64,000 nucleotides of DNA from Cymodocea nodosa (lineage: Eukaryota > Streptophyta > Magnoliopsida > Alismatales > Cymodoceaceae): contig CM072340.1 of assembly GCA_036874045.1 (NCBI GenBank), positions 5,037,001 through 5,101,000 of the forward strand. Reading direction: 5' to 3'. Below, one piece after another: positions 10,600 through 22,401 of the stretch. The position numbers and the translations under genes were made by a program. Below the pieces are notes generated by a model. It had not been told where the DNA came from. It saw only the letters and a program-made list of their open reading frames with translations, and did not search any database. The first letter of the stretch is position 1, and each line of letters begins with the position of its first letter.

Positions 10600-10870
10600 G
10601 GATAATGCCCCCAAACCGAAAGTTTAGTATAAATAAGCCTTAAGTTTAGGCGGGTAATCAGGTCACTTCCCACACAAAACTCTCGCTCTCTCATCCATGG
10701 AATTATGGTTAACTCCACGGACTTAGTCCATGGACTTAACTACAGTACTACGTTGAGTTAGAGTTAACTCAACGGGGTAAGTTCGTTAACTTATCCTAGA
10801 CTCAACGGAGTAAGTTCGTTGAGTTACGTGTAACTCAACAGACTTCCCGTAAAGTTATATCTAATAAAAA
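10600..10870 (-). promoter_or_regulatory. TATA-like box and palindromic array before the extra ORF of A
   Basis: A TATA-like box (TTATTTATACT on the minus strand, 10625-10637) lies about 95 bases before ATG 10533. Just upstream, 10690-10850 repeats 'gttgagttac' and 'taactcaacgga' in inverted pairs at least four times. Similar arrays sit in the LTRs and before the other internal ORFs. Suggests a separate promoter; not proven. Confidence 0.5.
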
Positions 10871-10879
10871 TGTATATAA

Positions 10880-11230
10880 TAAAAATTTTTACTTCGGTTA
10901 AGACCGAAGAATTTCTAGTCTAGCCGATCTTACTTTTTCCACACTTTAAAATTTTTTGGTCAAACTGTTATATTCCTTGGTTGAACCTAAATTACATATA
11001 TATATATATATATATATTTCTGTCGGTTGAACTGATACTATACTTCGGTAACACCGACATTAAACTAAATATAATATAAATATCTTTTTATATTTTTGTG
11101 TTTCGGTCAAATCGATGGATCCTATCGGTTAAACCGCAACAATTTTTTTCTTTTTAAAATATATTTCAATAAAACCGATAATTACTTTCGGTTTAACCAT
11201 GATTATATTTAAATAAGTTTTTTTTTTTTT
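10880..11230. repeat. Degenerate CGGTTTAACCGA-type repeat array, after integrase of A
   Basis: Repeated imperfect palindromes of the form TTCGGT..AAACCGA alternate with AT-rich spacers, for example 'cggttaagaccgaag', 'tcggttaaaccgc', 'ttcggtttaacc'. An (AT)n run lies at about 10996-11017 and a T tract at 11219-11230. The counterpart in B is at 43630-43975. It begins just after the integrase stop. Confidence 0.7.
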
Positions 11231-11248
11231 ATACCTAAAAATTTCTTA

Positions 11249-13662
11249 CTAAGTGGAGCTCGAATAATCCTCTACTCTTACTTCTTTTATAATTCCAAAG
11301 GAACTTTTTGGTATTTTCAAAATAGGCCTAAGTCTTTGTCCATTTACTTTAAATATATTCTGATTCTTAGGATTTTCAATTTCAATAACTCCATAGAGAT
11401 AAATATTTCGAACTATGTGAGGTCCTGCCCATCTAGTTCTTAATTTTCCTAGATGGTTATGGAGTCTAGTCATGTAAAGATATACTTCTTGTCCTATTTC
11501 AAAGGTTTTTGGAATAATTTTCCTGTCGTACCAGAACTTCATTTTCTCTTTTTCTCTTACAGTTTTTGAATAAGCTTCATTCCTAAATTCTTCTAATTCA
11601 ATCAATTGTATTTTCCTATTTTCAACAGCTTGATTTAAATTAGTGTTTAGAGTTTTTAATGCCCAATAAGCTTTATGTTCAATTTCAGCTGGTAAATGAC
11701 AACTTTTTCCATATACTATCCTAAAAGGTGACATACCTAAGCTTGTCTTATAAGCAATTTTGTAAGCCCAAAGTGCATCTATCAATCTATTAGCCCAATC
11801 TGTTCTATTAGGATTTACTACTTTTCTAAGATTAACTTAATTTGTTTATTTGCACTTTCTACTTGTCCACTAGTTTGTGGATGATATGATGTTGCAATTT
11901 TGTGGTTTACTCCATATTTCTTCATTAAGGCTTCAAAACTTCTATTACAGAAATGAGTTCCTCTATCACTGATAATAGCTTTAGGTATTCCAAATCTGGC
12001 AATTATATTGGTTCTTATAAAATGTATTACCACTTTGTTGTCATTAGTTTTTGTAGGAATAACTTCTATCCATTTAGATACATAATCCACCCCCAACAAT
12101 ATATGCTTAAATTGATTAGACATAGGAAATGGACTTATAAAATATATTCCCCATACATCAAAGATTTCAACCTCAATAATAGGATTAAGAGGCAGTATAT
12201 TCCTCTTTGATATTCTTCCTATTTGTTGACATTTTAAACAACTTAAGCAATATTTATGAGCATCTTTGAATAGTGTTGGCCAATAAAATCCACATTGCAG
12301 AATTTTAACAGTAGTTTTCCATAAACCAAAATGCCCTCTACATGCTTAGTCATGACAGAAAGATAATATGCTCTAATATTCAGTTTCTGAAACACACCTC
12401 CTTAAAACTAGATCAGGACATTTCTTAAATAAGTATGAGTATTCCCAATAGTAATATTTTACTCTTGAAAAGAATAATTTCTTATCCTGTCTATTCCAAT
12501 CTTTAGGTGTTAAACCAGTAACTAAGTAATTAACTATGTTGCATACCAAGGTATTGTGTTGATGGTCATTAATTGTTCATCAGGAAAATTATCCTTAATT
12601 TCAATATTTGATTTTTCTATCTGTAGTCTTAATAAATGATCTGCTACAACATTCTCACAACCTTTTTTATCTTTAATATCTAGATCAAATTCTTGTAATA
12701 ATAATATCCATCGGATCAATCTAGGTTTGGTCTCTTTCTTTGCTATTATGTGTTTTAAAGCTGAATGATCCGTGTATACTATCACTTTAGCTCCAATCAG
12801 ATATGATCTAAACTTTTCTAAGGCAAACCTAGCAGCTAACAGCTCTTTTTCAGTAGTTGTATAATTAACTTGAGCATCATTTAAGGTTTTGATTGCATAA
12901 TGAATCACTCTAGGAGATTTTTCTATCTTCTGTCCCAACACTGCTCCTACAGCAAAATCAGATGCATCGCACATTAATTCAAATGGATGGCTCCAATCAG
13001 GTGCTTGAATTATAGGAGTTGAAATTAAGCTAGTTTTAAGTTTGAAAAATGCTTCTTTGCAATTTTTATCAAAATTGAATGGGACATCTTTTAATAGATT
13101 GGTTAAAGGTTTAGCTATTTTGCTACAATCTTTAATAAATCTTCTATAAAATTCAGCATGTCTTAGAAATGATCTAATATCTTTTATTGATTTAGGTTCT
13201 AGTAGATTAGAAATTACTTCTATTTTAGCTTTATTTACTTCTAACCCTTTCTTTGAAACAACATGTCCTAAGACTATTCCTTGTTTAACCATGAACTGAC
13301 ATTTTTCCCAATTTAGAACCAAACTTTTTTCCACATAGTGTTTTAATACTTGGTCTAAATTGTTTAAACACACTTCATATGAAGTTCCATAAACAGTAAA
13401 ATCATTCATAAGTATTTCTAAAAAATCTTCAGTCATTCTAGTGAATATGCCCTACATACACCTTTGAAAGGTGGCTGGTGCATTGCATAGTCTGAATGGC
13501 ATTCTCTTAAAAGCATAAGTTCCATTAGGACAAGTGAAAGTTGTTTTCTTTTGATCCTCTAATGCTATTGGGACTTGGTTATATCTTGAATACCCGTCTA
13601 GGAAACAAAAATATTCTTGCCCTGCTAACTTCTCTAGCATTTGACCTATGAAAGGTAAGGGA
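11249..13662 (-). pseudogene. Gypsy A pol, 3' part: RT, RNase H, integrase
   Basis: Continues the RT interrupted by copia E. RT: 'FCFLDGYSRYNQVPIALED' then 'MPFRLCNAPATFQRCM'. The active-site box reads 'LMNDFTVYG' where B and C have 'FMDDF', so the first catalytic Asp has become Asn. RNase H: '[15 protein letters not shown]', '[15 protein letters not shown]', '[11 protein letters not shown]'. Integrase core: 'DYVSKWIEVIP', 'IISDRGTHF', '[13 protein letters not shown]'; the zinc-binding part at 12150-12480 is broken. A one-base loss in an A run near 11822 shifts the frame before the C-terminal region (11785-11249, with '[15 protein letters not shown]'). Confidence 0.88.
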
Positions 13663-13667
13663 AAATG
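13663..13667. other. Target-site duplication of copia E, left copy (AAATG)
   Basis: AAATG immediately left of the LTR start TGTTAGG; the partner is at 22402-22406. The empty site is visible in gypsy B near 46405-46417, where 'gggaaaatgatctttcc' is uninterrupted. Confidence 0.95.
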
Positions 13668-15479
13668 TGTTAGGATTGATAGGCTCACCAAAGGGGGGGT
13701 GAATGGTGAAAGTGTGTAGTTTTAAAATTCTTTTAATGTTGAATCGAATGATTCAACAAAAATGTAATGAGATGAAACTAATATAATGCAAATCAATAGA
13801 GATAAGAAACACACAGCAAATTTTTAGGTGGTTCACCAATTTGGCTAGTCCACCCCCAAGATTCACTTGGGCTTCACTAAGTGTTTCAACACTTACACAC
13901 TTGCTTTCAGGTCAAAGCAAGAACCAACTACACAGAAGTTTTCAGGTAAAAATTTCAATAAACCAACCACTAGAGTTTTCAGGTCGAAACTCAAACCAAC
14001 ACTGTATGTAGCTTTCAGGTTGAAGCAACGAACCAACAGCTTTAAACCTTTAATCAGAGTTTTGGCACAAGAGTTTTTTCTACAATGGATCTTCTAAATA
14101 TTTTTCACTATTTGCAGACTTGAGTGTCAATGGAATTGGAGTGTAGCTCACTGTATATCTCTCCCGTATCTCCGTTGTCTGAATTTTGAATATATACTAA
14201 TATGTACAACGATCATATTTTCCTCCAATGGATGTATTCTACTGTACTTAATTAGGATCAAGTCCCAATACGGCAAGCGACCATTCAGAAAATTGTTTGA
14301 AGATATCTTACCGATTTTCCTGTTCTATCGGATGGTTAGCTATGCAACTCTCCGAAGAGTAACTGTAACTCACCGAATAGTTAAATACTTGTCAGATAGT
14401 TTGACTCTGTCAACTTTTCGATTGCTTTAATTTAGCACGTGCATAAAGGGCTCACTTAAGTTTCAGAAGTTTATCCTTGTAACTCACTGAAATGCTTCAG
14501 GATTTTGGATAATTATTTTTTCTAACTCTCCGAAAACTTATTTGAGCCACTCTCTGGAATTCTGCACATGGGAAATTCAATGACTTAAGTTTCGGATGGT
14601 TAAACTATAACTCACCAAAACTCTTTTGAAATTTTGGATAGTTATCTTTCTAACTCTCCGAAAAACCCATTTGAGCATCTGTCTAGATTTCTACACGTGG
14701 GAAATTCACTAACTTAAGTTTCGGATGGTTAAACTGTAACTCACCGAAACTCTCTTGAAATTTCAGAAAGTTATCTTTCTAACTCTCATAAAACTTAAAT
14801 GATCTTCTTTCTGGAATTCTGCACGTGGCAATTTCAGTAACTTAAGTTTTGGATAGTTAAACTATAACTTACCGAAACACTCTCTTTGAAATTTCGGATA
14901 GTTATCTAACTCTCCGATTTTCCCTTTTAAGCTTTCAACTGCCGGCTTCTCCATTTTGCACGTGCGTAATAAAATGACTTAAGTTCCGAAAAGTTATGCC
15001 TGTAACTTACCGAAAAACTCGAATAGTTATCTAACTCTCCGATAAGTCCTTTAAGCTTCCGTTCTGTATTTCTGCACGTGGTTTATTGAATGACTTAACT
15101 CTCGGATAGTTATACTTGTAACTCTCCGAAAAGTCCTTTAAGTTTCCGGATAGTTAACTCCTTAACTATCCGATCATTCAATCCCCTTAACTATCTGATT
15201 AAATAACTCTCCGAAGGCTTTGTAAAATCGGATACTTATCCTTCTAACTGTCCGATAGTATTGCTACTGCTTTAAACTTGCTTTTCGGATACTTAGACCT
15301 ATAACTATCCAATTTTGCTGTATCTTCTTGATCTATTCATCTGGAACCTTCTTGATCTGTTCATTTGCTTGGAAATTGTTCTAACAGCCTTCTGATCTAA
15401 TGTAGTACAGACTTAACTATGAAATACAATATATTTCCTCACATAGGTTTTGCATTATCAAAATACTCGGGTTCTAACA
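13668..15479 (-). repeat. Copia E 3' LTR
   Basis: Starts TGTTAGAACCC at 15479 and ends GATCCTAACA at 13668 in element orientation. About 14300-15320 is an array of imperfect palindromes such as 'ggatagttatctaactctcc', alternating with CACGTG boxes (for example near 14437, 14824, 14961, 15074) and ACTTAAGT. It is 32 bp shorter than the 5' LTR because one array unit near 21925-21965 is missing here. Confidence 0.93.
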
Positions 15480-15876
15480 ATCTCCCCCTTTTTGATAATG
15501 ACAACAACCTTTACAATTATTTACATGTATTTCACTCCCTAGTGTATTTCTATACATTTAGTCACATAAAGAAACATAAAACAGGAATTTATCAATATTG
15601 TACTGACGAGGAGGGATTCCTCCCCCTGACTTTGAGTAGACTTCTCCCCCTATTTGTGTTCTGAGTTTTTCTTCTCTTTTAATGATTCTCTTTCAGTGCT
15701 TGCTGGAAATACTGTAAGTGACCAAATTTCCAAATTCTTCTCCCCCTTTTTGTCATTATATAAAAAGGTGAGGACTATAAAACTAAGTTTCTGTAAAATT
15801 GATATTGACTGTATCCTGCACGAGTAGGTTAGCAGAAAAACAAGCTCCCATATGGTGAGCTTGATGAAAAAAAAAT
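15480..15876 (-). mobile_element. Copia E 3' noncoding region with multiple polypurine tracts
   Basis: The functional PPT abuts the LTR (15480-15494, TCAAAAAGGGGGAGAT on the minus strand). Further copies lie at about 15620-15628, 15641-15652 and 15740-15756. Multiple PPT copies upstream of the 3' LTR are a known mark of Sireviruses. No ORF is supported here. Confidence 0.85.
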
Positions 15877-18800
15877 TTAAAGATCTTGTAAAGAACATAT
15901 TCCTAGATTTTGTCTAATATGATTAAAAGTTGATTCAATTAAAGGTTTGGTGAAAATATCTGCAAGTTGATTTTTTGTTGGCACAAACTTAAGTGAAATG
16001 TTCCCTTTCTCCACATGATCTCTCAGAAAATGATATCTGATCTCGATATGCTTGGCTTTGGAATGAAGTACTGTATTCTTAGATAGACTGATTGCACTAC
16101 TGTTATCACAAAATATGATTGAATTCTGAATATTTAGTCTATAATCTGCTAGAGTTTGCTGCATCCAAAGGATTTGTGCACAGCATAATCCAGCTGCAAT
16201 ATACTCGGCTTCAGTAGTAGATAAAGCTATACAATTTTATTTCCTACTAAACCATGAGATTAAAGAACATCCAAGTAATTGACAAGTACCACTGGTGCTT
16301 TTTTTATCAGATCTGCTGCCTACATAATCTGCATCACTATAGCCTGTTAAAATCAAACTACTGTCAGTTGAGTAGAATAATTTGAAATCTTTTGTTCCTT
16401 GTAGATATCTGAAAATCCTTTTGACAGATTTCAAATGTGATTCCTTTGGTGATGCTTGAAATCTAGCACACAAGCATACACTGAACATAATATCTGGTCT
16501 ACTGGTTGAAAGGTATAACAGGGATCCAATCATACCTCTATATTGCTTTTGATCCATTACAACACTTGAATCATCCATTTCTATTTTAATGCTTGAACTC
16601 ATTGGAGTATTTGCACATTTCATGTTTTCATAACCAAATTTCTTCAACATCTCTTTGCAGTATTTTTCTTGGTTGACAAAGATACCATTATGCATCTGAT
16701 GAATTTGTAATCCCAAGAAAAACTTCAATTCTCCCATCATGCTCATTTCGAATTTATTTTTCATCAAATTCTGAAATTCATGACAGAGATCTTCTGAAGT
16801 GGCTCCAAAGACTATATCAACAACATATATCTGAAAAATCAACATGTGCACATCAAAAGTTTTGATAAACAAAGTGATGTCCACTTTGCTTATAGAAAAA
16901 TTGTTTTTAGTTAAAAATCTTTTCAATTTCTCATACCAAGCTCTAGGTGCCTGTTTCAAACCATATAGAGCCTTTCTTAGTTTGTAGACATGATCCGGCT
17001 TGAGTTCATCTTCAAATCCAGGAGGTTGTTTAACAAACACTTTTTCTTGAATTTCTCCATTTAAGAAGGCACTTTTCACATCCATTTGAAACAATCTTAT
17101 CTTCATACTACTTGCAAAGGCAAGTAACATTCTGATAGCTTCAATCCTAGCTACAGGAGCAAAAGTTTCTTCATAGTCAATACCTTCCTACTGATTGTAG
17201 CCTTGTGCAACTAATCAAGCTTTATTTCTGAGAATGTTACCATCTTCATCTAATTTGTTTTTGAAAGTCCATTTAGTTCCAATGATGGATTTTCCTACAG
17301 GTTTTTCTATTAGTTCCCACACATTGTTTTTCTGGAACTGATTTAATTCTTCCTACATAGCCATTGTCCAATAGGTATCCTTACAAGCTTCATCTACTGA
17401 TTTTGGCTCCATTTCTGACACAAATGCACAAAAATTACAGATATCTTGTGCTTTGCTTCTAATTTGTACCCCTTTAGATATATTTCCAATAATTTGTTCC
17501 TCGGGATGATCAGATCTAAACTTCCAACTGTTATGATTCTGATATCTAAGGTTGAGATTCTGGTCTAACACTTGTGAATTGGTATTCTGCTTACTTTTAT
17601 CATCTTCAAAGTATTCATATTCACTATCATTATTAATCTTCAGCTTTTTGAAATTCTGGAATAGATCTTCATCAAACTGAACATTTATACTTTCCTCCAC
17701 TCTTTTATCTTCAACAAAATATACTCTGTAAGCTTTGCTTCTTGAGGAGTAACCAATAAGTATGGTAGGTTCAGACTTAGCATCAAACTTGTCTTTAGCA
17801 TTTCCTGTATTTAAGACAAAACATTTGCATCCAAATGTCTTAAAATAGCCAACATTTGGAGTTTTATCGAACCAAATTTCAAAGGGTGTCTTATTCAATA
17901 TGGATTTAATGTGAGTTCTGTTGGAAATGTGACAAGTTGTTCCTACAGCTTCTGCCCAGAGAAATTTAGGTAGATCCGTGGCATTTAACATAGTTCTAGC
18001 CATTTCTTGTAATGTCCTATTTTTCCTTTCCACAACTTCATTTTGAGCAGGAGTTCTAGGACAAGAGAATTCATGCAGAATTCCAAATGAATTGCAAAGG
18101 TTTTCAAATTCATAGTTTTCAAATTCACCTCCATGATCACTTCTAATTTTCTTCACTATTAGTTCCATTTGATTTTAAACTCTTATGCAGAAATTCCTGA
18201 ACTCATTGCAAGTTTCATTTTTCTGTGTCAAAAATATCACCCAAGTTAATCTAGAGAAATCATCAACAATAACAAAGGTATATTTTCGACCCCCAAGACT
18301 AGATACTTGAGAAGGACCAAACAAATCTAGATGTAGCAGTTCTAATGGTCTTTTGGTGGAAACAACACTTTTGCTGTAAAGAGCAGTTCTCTTCTGCTTC
18401 CCTAGCATACACTCACTACACACTCTATCCTTCTTAAAAGTGAGTTTAGGCAGACCCCTAACAAGATCACCCGTGGATAGCTTTCTAATATTCTTCATAC
18501 TGATGTAACCAAGTCTTCTCTGCCACACCCAATTGTCTTCACTAGTTGCTACCAAACAGGAATTGCTTACAGAATTTTCACATGGAAAGTTTAATGTATA
18601 TATTGAGCAATTTCTAATAGCAATAAATTTTGTTTCATTTGTGGTAGGATCAATAATGTAGTAGTTTTTAGCATTAAAAGAAATAGAATAGCATTTATCA
18701 CATAATTGTCCTACACTTAACAAATTTTGTTTTAATCCATTTACATGCAAGACATTCTCAATTATACCATTTTCAGATGTAATATTTCCTATTGCAGTTA

Positions 18801-18954
18801 TTTTATACTTTTCATTATTTCCAAACATAACAGATCCTGAACTTAAGTTTTTAACTGAGTCAAGAAAGCTTTTCTTACCTGTCATGTGCTTTGAGCATCC
18901 ACTGTCCACAATCCATTTAGTTGAACGTGCTTGAAACTCCTTGTCACCCTGCAA
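15877..18954 (-). pseudogene. Copia E pol: protease, integrase, RT, RNase H
   Basis: One frame throughout, interrupted only by point stops (near 18172, 17350, 17210, 17190, 16236). Protease: 'WIVDSGCSKHMTG'. Gag-pre-integrase: 'CSECMLGKQKR'. Integrase catalytic residues: 'HLDLFGPS', 'IRSDHGGEFEN', 'NEVVERKNRTLQ'. RT: 'FQMDVKSAFLNGEIQE', 'YGLKQAPRAWYEKL'; the active-site box reads 'YVVDIVFGA' instead of YVDD, so the first catalytic Asp is lost. RNase H: 'GYSDADYVGSRSDKKST', 'FCDNSSAISLSKN', 'HIEIRYHFLRD'. The end is 'GICSLQDL'. No extra ORF follows. Confidence 0.93.
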
Positions 18955-18955
18955 A

Positions 18956-20506
18956 TCATACTGAAATTAAAGCTTTTGGTACCCAAATCTTCTTGGGTCC
19001 AGTGGAGTTAGTCCTTAAAACATTAAATTTATTGCCTCTTGGCAGCCACATTTGACCTGATCTTCGTTTGATGGCAAACACAGTGGTGCCATCTCTATAA
19101 GATCGAATCACTTCACCACAATAAGGTATTTCCTGTGGTGTAGCATACCCTAGGCCATATTTATTCCCATTTGATCGTTGAGATCCTATTATTTTATTTA
19201 ATCCTTTTTGTCCTTGAGTAAATTTACATATAGTATTTTTCAAATCTGATATAGTAGTTGATAGATTTTTATTTTCATCTTTTAATTCGTAGTTATCACA
19301 ACTATACTTATCTAAATTTGATTTTAGATTCCTATTTTCAACTATAGTTGATTCTAATTCAGCAAATGAATTTTCTAAGCAATGATTTAATCTTTTAATT
19401 TCTTTCTTAAAATCTCTACACTTCACATATAAATTATCTACAGTAGATAAAAGACTATTTATGTCTAGATCATCATGCTCATTTTCTGAATTAGAGGAAG
19501 TAGAGCATACCTCTTGTGCTACAAAACAAACATTTGCTGCAGCTTCTTCTTCAGAATCTGATGAACAGCTTGAAGAGCTACTGTCATCCCACGTAGCTTT
19601 GAGAGCCATCTTCTTTTTGTCTTTCAATCTCTTCTTCTTATCTCCTTGATCCTCTTCTGTCTGAAATGGACAGAAGGTCTGTATGTGCCCTTGCCTTTTA
19701 CATTTGAAACATGTAGGAACAGTTCTTTTAGAGTAGCTGGGCTTATTCTTTTTCTTCATGAATTTTCTGAAATTTCTTGCCAGCAACATGATCTCATCAT
19801 CATCTGAGCTTGGAACTTCTTCTGTAGATGGAAATGCTATTTCCTTTTTCTTGTCAGCTTTCTTTTCAACAGTTCCTTCTTGCTCTTTCCAGTCCTTCAT
19901 CTGAGCTTCGTGGGCCAGAAGATTGCCTAACAATTCTTCAACTGTATATTTGTTAAGATCCTTGGAATCTTGAATAGATGTGGACTTCTATTTTCACTCA
20001 ACAGTTAAGCTCCTCAGGATTTTCTATACCTATTCACGTGAAGAAAACTCCTTTCCCAAGCCTTTCAGACTATTAGTGATTTTAGTAAATCTAGAAAACA
20101 TTTCAGTTATGTTTTCATTATCATTCATTTTAAACAGTTCAAGTTTTCTTAAAAGAATACTGATTTTTGTATCCTTAACCTAGCTTGTACCTTCATGAGT
20201 AACTTGAAGGATTTTCCACGCCTCATGAGTAGATTTACATGTAGATACTTTATCATATTGATCAGCAGTTAGTGCACAATAAATAGCATTCAACCCTCTA
20301 GCATCCAACTGGATAATTTTCTCATCCTCCTCAGACTAGTCCATAACATTACTGGTTGGAAGTGTAGTTCTAAGAACAACAATCTTCCAAAGTTTAACAT
20401 CAGAACTCCTAAGGAAACACTCCATTCTATTCTTCCAATAGTTATAATTGGAGCCATCGAATAGGGGAGGTCTGTGGATGTTTTGTCCCTCAGCAAATTG
20501 AGCCAT
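18956..20506 (-). pseudogene. Copia E gag
   Basis: ATG at 20506 ('MAQFAEGQNIHRPPLFDG', then 'YWKNRMECFLRS'), 51 bases from the LTR. Contains the UBN2-type region ('KSTHEAWKILQVTHEG'), a zinc knuckle 'CFKCKRQGHIQTFC' (CX2CX4HX4C), a Ser/Asp/Glu-rich stretch, 'AANVCFVAQEV', a long coiled coil and the C-terminal 'GPKKIWVPKA'. Four or five stops in the first third. Pol starts in another frame just after the stop at 18956. Confidence 0.9.
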
Positions 20507-20543
20507 AAATCCATATGGTTAAATCTTATGAAGGATTAACCTT

Positions 20544-20555
20544 GCTCTAATACTA
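20544..20555 (-). other. Primer binding site of copia E
   Basis: The minus strand reads TAGTATTAGAGC, two bases after the LTR end. It matches the initiator-Met type site TGGTATCAGAGC at 10 of 12 bases. Confidence 0.8.
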
Positions 20556-20557
20556 AA

Positions 20558-22401
20558 TGTTAGGATCGATAGGCTCACCAGAAGGGGGGTGAATGGTGAA
20601 AGTGTGTAGTTTTAAAATTCTTTTAATGTTGAATCGAATGATTCAACAAAAATGTAATGAGATGAAACTAATATAATGCAAATCAACAGAGATAAGAAAT
20701 ACACAGCAAATTTTTAGGTGATTCACCAATTTAGCTAGTCCACCCCCAAGATTCACTTGGGCTTCACTAAGTGTTTCAACACTTACACACTTGCTTTCAG
20801 GTCAAAGCAAGAACCAACTACACAGAAGTTTTCAGGTAAAAACTTCAGTAAACCAACCTCTAGAGTTTTCATGTCAAAACTCAAACCAACACTATATGTA
20901 GCTTTCAGGTTGAAGCCACGAACCAACAACTTTAAACCTTTCATTAGAGTTTTGGCGCAAGAACTTTTTCTGCAATAGATCTTTTGAATATTCTTCACTG
21001 TTTGCAGACTTGAGTGTCAATGGAATTGGAGTGTAGCTCACTGTATATCTCTCCCGTATCTCCATTATCTGAATTTTGAATATATACTGATATGTACAAC
21101 GATCATATTTTCCTTCAACGGATGTATTCTATTGTACTTAATTAGGATCAAGTCCCAATACGGCAAGTGACCGTTCAGAAAATCGTTTGAAGATATCTTA
21201 CCGATTTTCCTGTTCTGTCAGATGGTTAGCTATGCAACTCTCTGAAGAGTAACTGTAACTCACCGAACAGTTAAATACTTGTCAGATAGTTTGACTCTGT
21301 CAACTTTCCGATTGCTTTAATTTAGCATGTGCATAAAGGGCTGACTTAAGTTTCAGAAGTTTATCCTTGTAACTCACCGAAATGCTTCAAGATTTCGGAT
21401 AATTATTTTTTCTAACTCTTCGAAAACTTATTTGAGCCACTCTCTGGAATTCTGCACGTGGGAAATTCAATGACTTAAGTTTTGGATGGTTAAACTGTAA
21501 CTCACCGAAACTCTTTTGAAATTTCGGATAGTTATCTTTCTAACTCTCCAAAAAACCCATTTGAGCATCTGTCTGGATTTCTGCACGTGGGAAATTCACT
21601 GACTTAAGTTTCGAATGGTAAACTGTAACTCATCGAAACACTTTTGAAATTTCGGATAGTTATCTTTCTAACTCTCCGAAAACTTAAATGATCTTCTTTC
21701 TGGAATTCTGCACGTGACAATTTCAGTAACTTAAGTTTCGGATAGTTAAACTGTAACTTACCGAAACTCTCTCTTTGAAATTTCAGATAGTTATCTAACT
21801 CTCCGATTTTCCCTTTTAAGCTTTCAACTGCTGGCTTCTCCATTTTGCACGTGCGTAATAAAATGACTTAAGTTTCGGAAAGTTATGCCTGTAACTTACC
21901 GAAAAACTCGAATAGTTATCTAACTCTTCGAAAAGAAAACTCAGATAGTTATCTAACTCTCGGACAAGTCCTTTAAGCTTTCGTTCTGTATTTCTACACG
22001 TGGTTTATTGAATGACTTAACTCTCGGATAGTTATACCTGTAACTCTTCGAAAAGTCCTTTAAGCTTCTGGATAGTTAACTCCTTAACTATCCGATCATT
22101 CAATCCCCTTAACTGTCTGATTAAATAACTCTTCAAAGTCTTTGTAAAATCAGATAGTTATCCTTCTAACTGTCTGATAGTATTGCTGCTGCTTTAAACT
22201 TGCTCTTCGGATACTTAGACGTGTAACTATCCGATTTTGCTGTATCTTCTTGATCTGTTCATCTGGAACCTTCTTGATCTATTCATCTGCTTGGAAATTG
22301 TTCTAACAGCCTTCTGATCTAATGTAGTACAGACTTAACTGTGAAATACAATATGTTTCCTCACATAGGTTTTGCATTATCAAAATACTCGGGTTCTAAC
22401 A
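20558..22401 (-). repeat. Copia E 5' LTR
   Basis: Same sequence as 13668-15479 with scattered substitutions and one extra array unit. The array with CACGTG boxes spans about 21200-22230. Followed on the right by AAATG (22402-22406), the second copy of the target duplication. Confidence 0.93.

Larger units (their letters stand above)
13668..22401 (-). mobile_element. Copia element E (Sirevirus-like), complete insertion in gypsy A
   Basis: An 8.7-kb element with two LTRs (1,812 and 1,844 bp), TG...CA ends (TGTTAGAACCC ... GATCCTAACA), AAATG target duplication, primer site, gag, pol with integrase before RT (Ty1/copia order), a multi-PPT noncoding region and PPT. The LTRs still match closely over most of their length, so E is younger than A. 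It has no extra ORF after pol, unlike X and Y. The long gag with 'ANVCFVA' and the repeated polypurine tracts suggest the Sirevirus lineage. Confidence 0.93.

Noticed and set aside
10996..11017. (AT)n tract, with others at 43947-43970 and 58184-58201
   Set aside because: Simple microsatellites without further structure.
13867..14097. Short ORF in copia E LTR, also at 20757-20978
   Set aside because: Both copies lie in LTRs of the same element, antisense to it, with repeated Lys/Gln phrases from a low-complexity repeat.
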